Shown: piece by piece, positions 26,091 to 34,700 of the stretch | Position numbering within the stretch: position 1 is the first letter of the stretch | Layout of the letters: every line of letters starts with the position of its first letter | Virus record (IMG/VR): IMGVR_UViG_3300024503_000485 | Coordinates: 64,001 to 128,000 of that record | Reading direction: 5' to 3' (one strand) | DNA: 64,000 nucleotides | From: a virus | Notes under the pieces: model-generated | Told to the model about the DNA's origin: nothing | Database searches by the model: none | Seen by the model: only the letters and a program-made list of their open reading frames with translations | Made by a program: the position numbers and the translations under genes

Positions 26091-27022
26091 TCTTTTTTCC
26101 CTAATACGTGATTTACTACTAGTGTAGTTATGTCTTCGTTCATAGACATAATGTTTTCGTTTGATCTATTAATTCTTTCATCTGGGAAGATTCTAATAGG
26201 ATCGTATTCTCTGTTTACTTCTCCCATATCTAAAATATCAAAGTCAGGGCAGTTAGGGAACGATACGTTAATAGGGAAAGTCCCGCCAGTTACTACAACT
26301 GCTTCTTTATTCATAGAATATGCTAAATGCTGGCCCAAGCTATCGCAACCTAAAAACTTATCTGCATATTTGATAACTGCGGCCCACACTCTAATGTTTA
26401 CATTTTCTGGTACAGCAACTTCGTCTTTAAGTTTTGCATCAGAAAAATCAACTTTAAATTCGCTCATCATAATAACACCAAAGTCATTATTTTGCAATTT
26501 TTTAACAATTGATTTAACATCACGTAATTCAAAACTTCTTGAAGTTCTGTCAATTAGTGTTTCGTCGATGTATTCAATACCACGACCAAAAGGTTGAAAC
26601 ACAACTACTTTTTCTTTTTTAAGTTTTTTCTTAACATCACTGACCATTTGTCGGCCATATAGCATTTCTTCTTTGCTTAGACGCAGGGTTGGTCTAGGAA
26701 GATCTCTAATACCTTTATTGTTAACTTGAATGTCAAACGCTTGTGCAATTGAACATTGTTGATTGTAATATTCCCAAATTCTATATGGTTCTGTGGTAAC
26801 AATTTCGCGATCTTTTAAATAATCTTTAAAAAGATTTTTATGCCATACATCGTATGTTCTATTATCAAGGGTAGGATGACCCTTAAAAATATCTGTTCCA
26901 CCTTCGCAGACAATAATAAAATCTTTATCGTCTGATTCTTTTTCATATAGTTCAAAAGCAGGAATAGATGCAATCATTCTACCTGCTCCACCGTTAATAA
27001 AAAATGCTTTGGATCTGCTCAT
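26087..27022 (-). CDS. Glycosyltransferase family 9-like (heptosyltransferase fold)
   Basis: A 311-residue GT-B-like protein. The N-terminus FFINGGAGRMIASIPAFELYEKE corresponds to the glycine-rich first strand-loop of ADP-heptose:LPS heptosyltransferases. The C-terminal part FLGCDSLGQHLAYSMNKEAVVVTGGTFP corresponds to the DxGxxHLAxAxGxPxVxxxGxT nucleotide-sugar motif of that family. The donor and acceptor are unknown. It is the first gene of a two-gene unit with carbamoyltransferase, has GGAGT before ATG 27022, and is preceded by a terminator containing a sigma70-like promoter, so it may be expressed before the surrounding late genes. Confidence 0.75.
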   Translation of the reverse strand: MSRSKAFFINGGAGRMIASIPAFELYEKESDDKDFIIVCEGGTDIFKGHPTLDNRTYDVWHKNLFKDYLKDREIVTTEPYRIWEYYNQQCSIAQAFDIQVNNKGIRDLPRPTLRLSKEEMLYGRQMVSDVKKKLKKEKVVVFQPFGRGIEYIDETLIDRTSRSFELRDVKSIVKKLQNNDFGVIMMSEFKVDFSDAKLKDEVAVPENVNIRVWAAVIKYADKFLGCDSLGQHLAYSMNKEAVVVTGGTFPINVSFPNCPDFDILDMGEVNREYDPIRIFPDERINRSNENIMSMNEDITTLVVNHVLGKKE

Positions 27023-27031
27023 TTAAACTCC

Positions 27032-27086
27032 AAAAAAATAGCCTTGTACTTCATTATATAGTCATATAACGAAAAGCACAAGGCTA
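27032..27086 (-). terminator. Rho-independent terminator after the fibre operon
   Basis: A long hairpin: outer stem TAGCCTTGT/ACAAGGCTA (27039-27047 with 27078-27086), an internal AT-rich stem TTATAT/ATATAA, then seven Ts on the minus strand. It ends the unit that starts at 40944. Confidence 0.8.
27053..27081 (-). promoter_or_regulatory. Possible sigma70-like promoter inside terminator
   Basis: A -35-like TTGTGC (27076-27081), a 17-nt spacer and a -10 TATAAT (27053-27058), upstream of the GT9-like gene. AT-rich hairpin sequence can produce TATAAT by chance, so confidence is moderate. Confidence 0.4.
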
Positions 27087-27105
27087 ATCTTGGTTTAAAT
27101 TTTAA

Positions 27106-27750
27106 TTATAGAGCAGGTTGAATTGGATAAGGAATTTTCCAATGATCTACGCCAGCATACTTTGTTTCAATTGTTCTTAAAAACTCAGCATGTTGCTCAA
27201 TCTTTTCTAGCTGTTCTGGCAAATAGTTACCTGAACTTGCAGCTTCCTCAAAAGTTTTTAATTGAGACTTTTGAGATTCAAAGAACGAAGCTCTAGTGAT
27301 AGCATGGTTTCTATATCTTGGCATTATCCAAGAACTAGTTGCTGCATCCCATTTTGCATCGTTGGTGTAAAATGGTTGTGTGCAACAGCCGTGCTCGTCA
27401 TCATAATGATATTCGTACTTTTCACCTGTTGGAAGTGTTTCTACATAGTTTGGTACAGGACTTTGCTCATATTCGTGAGTAATATAAGATGCTAAAAATG
27501 GATTTTGATCAGCGTCGAGTACAACTTGAATATGACCCTCTGGGTCTAGATTCTCTTGAGCAATTTTCCATTTTTCTAATGCTTCTAAGGTTTCTTCACC
27601 TTCGTCCCAAGCAAACACAGCACCCGTAGCTTTTACTACTCTGATGAGCAGATATCTAGGGCCTGTATAAACACAATCAACCGTTCTGTTTAATTTTGTT
27701 GTGGTCTTGTATGGCTCATCTGGCAATACTGCTTTAAATGCTTTTCTCAT
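27106..27750 (-). CDS. Unrecognised protein after Cys-rich genes; possible fibre chaperone
   Basis: 214 residues, chosen from ATG 27750 because an AAGGAT Shine-Dalgarno lies 9 nt before it, in the last codons of the Cys-rich gene; longer frames would overlap that gene. The N-terminal part is beta-rich (VDCVYTGPRYLLIRVVKATGAVFAW) and the central part is aromatic and acidic (YEYHYDDEHGCC). The C-terminus is helical (RASFFESQKSQLKTFEEAA ... EHAEFLRTIETKYAGVDHWKIPYP). Small soluble proteins directly after adhesin or fibre genes are often assembly chaperones. That is inference from position only. Confidence 0.8.
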   Translation of the reverse strand: MRKAFKAVLPDEPYKTTTKLNRTVDCVYTGPRYLLIRVVKATGAVFAWDEGEETLEALEKWKIAQENLDPEGHIQVVLDADQNPFLASYITHEYEQSPVPNYVETLPTGEKYEYHYDDEHGCCTQPFYTNDAKWDAATSSWIMPRYRNHAITRASFFESQKSQLKTFEEAASSGNYLPEQLEKIEQHAEFLRTIETKYAGVDHWKIPYPIQPAL

Positions 27751-27754
27751 GTTT

Positions 27755-28747
27755 TTAATCCTTAGGTATAAAGTTAATTCTAACTGCACCCATGCCGCCT
27801 CTCCAACCGTTATCTCTAACGTCACCGCATGGTGTTGCTGGATGTCCGCCTATGCCAATTGGCCAAAATGGTTGACAACCTTGTACATCGTAGCATCCGC
27901 ACGATCTAATTGTAGTATAACAAGTAGTCCATGGAATACCTCTAACTGGGCTTCGACTCATGCCGTTAAGTGCATTAATAAACTGGTGATATCCCATTCC
28001 TGACCATTCAGAGAATCCATTATCACCTTCTGTTCCGTATGAAACAACGCCACCATCGCAGGCAAATAGTCCTGGAGGAACAGCTACGTGGTAATGAGTT
28101 GAACATGGGCAGTTACCATAACCAGTCCAGAATGTTACACAGCTAAATCCGCCGCGTTTATTAATATCTCCGCCGTAGGCTTCTGCACAACAGCTACCAG
28201 TTCCTGATCCATAATTACAAATAATACCACAACATCCGTTTGAATAGTTGGTATTACAGAAATTACCTGCTACAAAGCAACAGAACATAACGCCGGATGG
28301 GTTACAGAATGTTGTGCCTCCACGGCCGCCTTGTGTACAAATACATCCGTTAGTTGCTGCACCAGTTAATGGAACACGGCCAAACCAGCATAAGCAGGTT
28401 GCTTCTGAACAACCACGGAAACATAGTGTATCAGCATTGTTACAGCTCTTTCCAATGTATCCACAGACATAACAGCCTGCAACTACGCAGAAACATTTTC
28501 TTGCCCATGCTCCTGGATTTCCTGGAACACCGTGTCCACAGCAGCACATACGTGCTCCTGAACCACCAGCACCCCAAACGTCCATGATAACACGACCTGT
28601 TTGGCAGGCTACCCAGCAAAATCCGTTTACATAGTTATTGTATTCAGCTGACGGTGTATAAAACCAAATTTGTCCTTTTTCAAGATTTGATTCATCCCAT
28701 TCAATTTGGTTTAATTTATTTTCTACTAATGTTTTTAAGGTAGCCAT
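27755..28747 (-). CDS. Cys/Gly-rich adhesin-like protein, copy 3 (330 aa)
   Basis: Third of three paralogues, with about 34 cysteines (roughly 10 percent). N-terminal helix and ESNLEKGQIWFYTPS, then a beta strand VIMDVWGAGGSGARMCCCG. A Cys/Gly domain follows (KSCNNADTLCFRGCSEATCLCWFG; GCICTQGGRGG; AYGGDINKRGGFSCVTFW), and the C-terminus is RSCGCYDVQGC ... PCGDVRDNGWRGGMGAVR. The Gly-rich GGRGG and GGDI turns recall Gly-rich distal adhesins of phage fibres. The paired cysteines suggest disulfide or metal cross-linking outside the cell. ATG 28747 is preferred over ATG 28759 because it aligns with the paralogue starts. Confidence 0.85.
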   Translation of the reverse strand: MATLKTLVENKLNQIEWDESNLEKGQIWFYTPSAEYNNYVNGFCWVACQTGRVIMDVWGAGGSGARMCCCGHGVPGNPGAWARKCFCVVAGCYVCGYIGKSCNNADTLCFRGCSEATCLCWFGRVPLTGAATNGCICTQGGRGGTTFCNPSGVMFCCFVAGNFCNTNYSNGCCGIICNYGSGTGSCCAEAYGGDINKRGGFSCVTFWTGYGNCPCSTHYHVAVPPGLFACDGGVVSYGTEGDNGFSEWSGMGYHQFINALNGMSRSPVRGIPWTTCYTTIRSCGCYDVQGCQPFWPIGIGGHPATPCGDVRDNGWRGGMGAVRINFIPKD

Positions 28748-28748
28748 A

Positions 28749-29978
28749 TTAGTACGCATTGCCTCCGTCAGTTGGAATGTATTTAATTCTTACCATACCC
28801 ATACCACCTCTCATAGCATGGTCACGAACACCCGGACATGGGTGAGGTGCTGCACCAGGTACTCCGTAAGGAACATAATGCATACATCCTTCCATTTCGT
28901 AGCATCCGCAAGCACGGTCTGAACGCCAGCAACGAATATTTACTAGGTGTCCAGGTTGTCTAGATAAACCAGTTAATCCGTTTAGGTGATGTGGTTTAGT
29001 GCTTCCTGACCAGTTAACCATTGGTGAATCATTTTCAGTTGTGTATGTATATGATCCGCCGTCGTTGGCAAAAATACCCGGAGATGTAGTAATGTGATAC
29101 TGGAACATACATGTACACATTGGTAAACATCCTTGCCAGCTTACACAGCTAAATCCGCCACAGCAGTTAATATCGCCGCCGTAGCCGCAGGCTTGGAATG
29201 AAGCTGAACTGGGCCAATCACTTGGATTCCAGTTACAGATCATACCGCAAGCAGAGCGAGAAATATCACACATATTGTGTTGTGTACTTAATTTTGTTCC
29301 GCACCATGCGTTGGTTATGTAGCAAGAGTATGGTGATTTATCATCAATACAATAACTAATACCACCACGACCACCCTGAGAACATAAACAGCCATTTGAT
29401 GCACCTGCTGCACAGCAAATACCCCAGTTAGCGCAGCCTTGGCCGCCATAACGTCCACATTGGCCGCCTTCAAATTGAATGCCGCCACCGGCATTGCCGT
29501 ACGGATCGCCTGCCATTGGGTTTCCGCCACCTTGGCCCCATCCCCACGGATTGTTGCCTCTAAATGATTCTTGTCTATTTGGTTCTTGTCCGCCTTCCCA
29601 TACAGGTTTAGGAGCACAACCAAACCAGCATACGCAGGTTGCTTCCGAACATCCTCTAAAACAAAGTGCTGAAGAGTTGTTGCATGAACGACCTACATAC
29701 CCGCAAACATAGTTTGAAGGACATACACAAATACATTTTTTTACATAGGCTGCTGGGTTTCCAGGTAATCCCACACCGCAGCAACACATTTGTGCGCCTG
29801 ATCCAGACGCACCCCAAATTTCAATAATTGCTTTACCGCATCCTGGTGGTTTCCAACAGAAACCATTACAGAATGATGTGTACATATTGCCGTCTGAGTA
29901 AACCCAGATACGACCTTTTTCTAAGTTATCTTCCCAGGCTAATTCACGATTACCTAATAATTGTGTTAATGTTGACAT
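28749..29978 (-). CDS. Cys/Gly-rich adhesin-like protein, copy 2 (409 aa)
   Basis: Middle and longest paralogue, with about 40 cysteines. It has the same core as its neighbours: EDNLEKGRIWVYSDG, GAQMCCCGVGLPGNPAAY, SCNNSSALCFRGCSEATCVCWFG, CLCSQGGRGG, CGYGGDINCCGGFSCVSW, ACGCYEMEGC, and CPGVRDHAMRGGMGMVR. It carries an insertion of about 60 residues rich in Gly, Asn, Gln and Pro after the CWFG block (GGGNPMAGDPYGNAGGG), absent from the other copies. ATG 29978 overlaps the previous stop (TAATG) with AGGAGG upstream. A longer frame to 30005 lacks support. Probably a receptor-binding or fibre-tip protein. Confidence 0.85.
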   Translation of the reverse strand: MSTLTQLLGNRELAWEDNLEKGRIWVYSDGNMYTSFCNGFCWKPPGCGKAIIEIWGASGSGAQMCCCGVGLPGNPAAYVKKCICVCPSNYVCGYVGRSCNNSSALCFRGCSEATCVCWFGCAPKPVWEGGQEPNRQESFRGNNPWGWGQGGGNPMAGDPYGNAGGGIQFEGGQCGRYGGQGCANWGICCAAGASNGCLCSQGGRGGISYCIDDKSPYSCYITNAWCGTKLSTQHNMCDISRSACGMICNWNPSDWPSSASFQACGYGGDINCCGGFSCVSWQGCLPMCTCMFQYHITTSPGIFANDGGSYTYTTENDSPMVNWSGSTKPHHLNGLTGLSRQPGHLVNIRCWRSDRACGCYEMEGCMHYVPYGVPGAAPHPCPGVRDHAMRGGMGMVRIKYIPTDGGNAY

Positions 29979-31006
29979 TAGTAACCGCCTCCTAGTCTTG
30001 AGCAATTCTGTTCATATATTCCAGAACCTCTATATGTTAATCTAATTGCACCGTGGCCGCCTCGTCTGCCGTGGTCACGAACGTCTGGACATGGAAACGG
30101 AGGTCCACCGGCTACACCATACGGCATATGAACTTGACAACCGTTTTGTTCATAACATCCACATGATTGAGTGCCTGAATAGCAAGTGTGCCATGGCATA
30201 CCGCCACTTGGCCATTTACCTACGTTGTTAATTGCATATTGTTGATTGTAGTTACCCATTCCTGACCATTCAGAATATTCTGGGTCTGCATCGTTAATAT
30301 ACGATAAGTAACCACCTTGTGTACTATACACGCCAGCAGCAAAAGGAATGTAAACTTCAGTTTGGCAAGGACATGATGGATAGCAACCTTTAAAGTGTAC
30401 ATATCCAACGCAACCGCAGCAGTTAATGTCGCCACCGTAGCCGCAGGCAATCCATGCGCCTGGACATTGGTTACACACAATTGCGCAGTTATCGCAACCT
30501 GTTGGAGAATTATAACGTGTTGTACAGAATGTACAATATAGATAACAGCAATAAGCAGATGTTGAAGTTGAGCATATAGCAATGCCTCCACGTCCGCCTT
30601 GAGCACACATACATCCGCCGGTATAACCGCAAAGGTCTCGAGCATTACCCCATCTTAGATATGACGGGTCGCTGCATCCTGAAAAACATAAGCTGTGAGA
30701 GTTACAAGACATTGATGGACAAGCACAAATATAGCTGCCACAAAAAACTGCAATAGTCTTTTTAGAATATGCCGGAGCATTTCCTGGAAGGCCAAAGCCA
30801 CAACAGCACATACGAGCGCCGCTGCCTGCTGCACCCCACATCTCAATAGTTAGTGTTCCACAACCAGGTGATGTCCAGCAGTACAACATGTCAGATCTAA
30901 TACATGAATACATGCCGGTGGGTGAGACCGTCCAGACCTTGCCTTTTTCAAGATTATCCTGATTGGCTGTAATCTCTCTTGTAGATAATAGGTCTGATAA
31001 TTTCAT
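29978..31006 (-). CDS. Cys/Gly-rich adhesin-like protein, copy 1 (342 aa)
   Basis: First of the three tandem paralogues, with about 37 cysteines. Shared landmarks: QDNLEKGKVWTVSPTG near residues 16-31, a strand LTIEMWGAAGSGARMCCCG, CNSHSLCFSGCSD, CMCAQGGRGGIAIC, CGYGGDINCCGC, SCGCYEQNGC, and CPDVRDHGRRGGHGAIRLTY. There is no signal peptide, so any disulfides must form after release. An AGGG Shine-Dalgarno precedes ATG 31006. It sits just after two small fibre-tip-like proteins and the 3071-residue tail protein, at the distal end of the fibre operon. The family is not one I can name. Confidence 0.85.
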   Translation of the reverse strand: MKLSDLLSTREITANQDNLEKGKVWTVSPTGMYSCIRSDMLYCWTSPGCGTLTIEMWGAAGSGARMCCCGFGLPGNAPAYSKKTIAVFCGSYICACPSMSCNSHSLCFSGCSDPSYLRWGNARDLCGYTGGCMCAQGGRGGIAICSTSTSAYCCYLYCTFCTTRYNSPTGCDNCAIVCNQCPGAWIACGYGGDINCCGCVGYVHFKGCYPSCPCQTEVYIPFAAGVYSTQGGYLSYINDADPEYSEWSGMGNYNQQYAINNVGKWPSGGMPWHTCYSGTQSCGCYEQNGCQVHMPYGVAGGPPFPCPDVRDHGRRGGHGAIRLTYRGSGIYEQNCSRLGGGY

Positions 31007-31019
31007 TTGTTTTCCCTAA

Positions 31020-31346
31020 TTATGGTCCAATAAATACCCAACCAAATGTTGAGCCTGAATAAATCATTGTTACCGCAGCATTGTTAAGGTTTAAAACTAA
31101 ATCTTCTGATAAGTTTTGAATTTTATTACCATTTCTGCCAATGGTTACGTTGTTAGTAGCAAAGTTTCCTGCTACGTCAATAATTTGAATTGTATCACCT
31201 ACTGATGGTGATGCTGGTAAAGTAAGAGTAAAAGCTGTTGATGTTGCATCAGCAAAAATTCTTTCTCCAGAATTCAATGTTGTTGATGAAGTTAACGTTC
31301 TGTTAGTTACTGCATCTGTTCCGAAGGATGATACCTGTCTTCCCAT
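31020..31346 (-). CDS. Small fibre-tip-like protein, 108 aa
   Basis: A single beta domain with the pattern TLTLPASPSVGDTIQIIDVAGNFATNNVTIGRNG, LNLNNAAVTMIY and a C-terminal aromatic WVFIGP. This is the fold of distal domains in many phage tail fibres, here as a stand-alone protein. TAGGAGAT lies upstream of ATG 31346. It is cotranscribed between the 106-residue protein and the Cys-rich triplet. Function inferred only from composition and context. Confidence 0.82.
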   Translation of the reverse strand: MGRQVSSFGTDAVTNRTLTSSTTLNSGERIFADATSTAFTLTLPASPSVGDTIQIIDVAGNFATNNVTIGRNGNKIQNLSEDLVLNLNNAAVTMIYSGSTFGWVFIGP

Positions 31347-31366
31347 TTTATGTTATCTCCTAATAA

Positions 31367-31687
31367 TTAAGTTGTAGATGTCTCAATACCAAACGCATTC
31401 ACTGATACGTTTGCATTGCTGGCATAAACAACTAAATTTTTACCAGCATTCATCATAATACCTGTTCTCTCTAGCACACCGTTTGCACCAACTTGCACAT
31501 CATATTCAATGTATTCTGCGTTTGTCGGAGTCGAAGTTGCAGCTAGAGCCATTCTAATACTCACTGCTGTTGTTCCTCTATTCAAAACGTTAATTGATAG
31601 TACGGTGAAATAACCAGTTGGAACGGTATAGACTACGGTATTGGTAGCTGATGCTAACGCTGATTGTCCTAATAATCCTGTTGCCAT
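31367..31687 (-). CDS. Small virion protein, 106 aa, beta-sandwich type
   Basis: Short beta protein: NTVVYTVPTGYFTVLSINVLNRGTT, VSIRMALAAT, EYIEYDVQVGANGVLERTGIMMNAG and LVVYASNANVSVNAFGIE. The same layout (signal-less, alternating strands, IMVNAG-type turn) recurs in the 110- and 122-residue proteins at 46863 and 50968, suggesting three members of one small structural family. GGAG precedes ATG 31687. Confidence 0.82.
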   Translation of the reverse strand: MATGLLGQSALASATNTVVYTVPTGYFTVLSINVLNRGTTAVSIRMALAATSTPTNAEYIEYDVQVGANGVLERTGIMMNAGKNLVVYASNANVSVNAFGIETSTT

Positions 31688-31701
31688 TTATAAATTCTCC
31701 A

Positions 31702-34700
31702 TTATTTGTTCAATAAAAAGTAGTTCAATACCAGTGGATCGCCAGCAATACCGCCTTTGAAATTCACCTTAGTATTTATGTTGATTTGAACATTCGTAGT
31801 AGTAGCGATGGTCTGACCAGCTATGTATACAACGCCCGCTGTTAGGGTGTTTACGTTCAAACTAGAACCGCCGCCACCAATTTGGCTTGTTATATATGCT
31901 TTAATAGCACGTTGAGTTGGAATAACAGAGTCCGAATCTTGTGTAAAGAACGGATCTGTTGAAAATTCAGAAATTGTTGCTCCTGAACCGCCCAATGCTA
32001 CAGAACCCAGCGAAAGTTCGTTCAACCCTGCAATATTAAATGCGTCAGCATTCAATGTTGCAACACCAGTTGATTGCTCAACGTTGAATAATCCACCAAC
32101 TCTAAAGTTACCGTCTTGGTCAGTACTTGTGTAGAACACACGACCGCCTTCTGAGCCAACGGTTTCGTTAGCAGGAACTGGATCTTGTAACGGCAAGTCT
32201 GGGTAATTTGTTTGTGTTTTATTACCTGTTCCCACGTCTAAGAAATCATGTCCTGTTAAACGAACCTGTGAATAACGTCTACGAATTGAAATTGCTGTTT
32301 CATGATCCGGTGCTTCGGCAGCTCCCAATGCTGGACTTAGTTGTAGAGTTGCATTGTAAGTACCGTCAGTATTTGGTATTAATCCAGTTACGGTAACTAG
32401 TCTATACCAAACATCGTTAATTCCTGCGATCTGAACGTTTGAACCTGCTCTTGGAACATCGGTTAGATTCTTAAATCCAACATATGAACTTACTTGATAG
32501 TTGTCAGCATATCCGTCGCCTGTTACGGTTGCAGATGCTGCGGTATAACCTGTTCCTCTATTGGTCCAAATTGGTTGACTTAATGCTCCATCTCCTACTC
32601 TAATTTCGACGGTTGCATCTGATCCTGTGTTATTAGGATCAGTGATAGTCATAGTTGGAGCACTTGAGTAACCACTACCTGGTTCGTGAATCCAAATTTC
32701 AGTAATTTGGTTATTTGTTACATAAGCTCTGGCTCTAGTCTTGGCGCCAGCAACTACGCCTTGTGCTTTTGGACTTGTTGGAGCAAGTACCATCCATTTT
32801 GGACTTCCAGAAATACTTCCTAATGCAGATGCTACGTATTCTTTAGCCACTACCGCTGTCATTGTTCCAGATGCCGCTGAAAGAACTAGGGCGGATCCGC
32901 CTTTAGATGTAGATACTGAGAATTGTGTAGTATTTGTAGATTCAACACTAATTACCCAATAGTATGTGTCATTTCTAACACCACCAAATGTAGTGCCTGT
33001 GAATCTTACACGATCATTTACACTAATATTTGCTGTTGTATCAGATGTTGTTATTAAATTTGTATTCAATACAAAATTAATGCTTGCAGCACCACTCGAT
33101 GCTGTAGTTGGAAGTGCTACATTTCTATTATTTCCATAGGCCGCAGCATTCCAGTTACGTGTTGCAGGTAGTGCTGGACCTTCTACCCATGTAATACCAT
33201 CTGTAGAATATGCTGTTCTTGTAGAGTTATAAGCAAAAGCTGTATAAGCTCCGCCACCATAAACAACTCTATACCAACGTGCTGCTGCACCCGGCATAGT
33301 TGCCGATGTCCATGATGTACCGTTTGATGAGTAAGCAGCCTTAGTTGAAGTTCCATTTGGTCCTCCAGCTACCGTTACAAACTTACCATTGCCATAAACT
33401 ACTGAACTCCAGTAGTCTGCACTTGGCAATGTATTACCTGCGGTCCAAGTAATACCGTCTGTAGAATAAGCACTTAATTGGCTAGTTGCTGTAATACCTG
33501 TTACTACAACATAATATGCTGTTGCTCCTGGCTGACCGTATGCAATACTTGTATATTCTGTTGAGCTAGCACTAATTGTGCCGTTTAACCATGTTACCCC
33601 ATCTGTTGAGTAAGCGGTTCTATTTTGTCCACCGCTAATTGCAACATATTTGCTGCCAGCATAGATCATATCTGACCACTGGCCTTGAGTTGGAATAGCG
33701 TTAGTAGTTCCTGTCCATGTTACTCCATCTGTAGATGTAGCAAGATGACGTGTATTTGCTATAACAGCAATATACTGATTAGAACCGTTATATGCAATTG
33801 CTGTATATTCCCATGAACTCGATGGTGTTGCTAGTGTAACAGATGTCCATGTTTCGCCGTCTGTACTTGAAGCAGCATATGGAGTTGCTACGTTATCGTG
33901 ACCAACTGCAACAAATTTGCTGCCTGTCCAGATAACATCTTGCCAATATGCACTTGCAGGCAATGTTCTTGCAGTATATGATCCAGGATTAGTATCTTTA
34001 GCTGTTGTTGAAATTGCTAGGCTAGCATGTGAACCGTCACGTAGTGTCCACGTTACACCATCTTCAGATGTTGCTGCGTAATCACCGTACGATGTTACGT
34101 AGAATACACCGCCGCCATAGTTAATAGAACTCCACTCATATATTCCTGGAAGTGTGCTGGCTGTCCATGTTGCGCCATCAAATGAGTAAGCTGCATTTCC
34201 AGAGCTGTCTGAAATTGCCACATAACGTCCGTTACCATAAGCAACGTCAATCCAATTTGATGTAGTTGAGTCATTGTTAGCTGGTAGGCTAGTTGCTCCA
34301 ACGGTCCATGTTGATCCATCTGTTGAATAAGCACTTGCTCTGCTGAAGCCGCCACCGATCATAACAAATCTATTATAACCGTATGTAACTGCTACTGCAT
34401 CAACGCTCTGTGTTGAAGTTGACCATGAAGTTCCTGTTGTACTTACAGAGTAATAAGCAGAACCAGATGTTCTAGAAACAGCAACAAACTTTTGATTACC
34501 GTAGGTAACATCTGACCATGAAGCTGATGTTCCTAAACTTGCGCTAGTCCAATTAATACCATCTGTTGAGTATGCAGCACTTGTGCCACCACTTGCTACT
34601 GCTACAAAGTAACTAACTCCTGTGCTAACTTGGCCGTAGGCAATAGCGGTCCATGTTGCAGATGCTGGTAAAGTCATTGCAGTCCATGTTGATCCGTCTG

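Noticed and set aside
30220-30645. A 141-codon minus-strand frame inside Cys-rich copy 1
   Set aside because: It is a shifted frame of the gene with repetitive hydrophobic codons. The in-register paralogue conservation supports only the Cys-rich frame.
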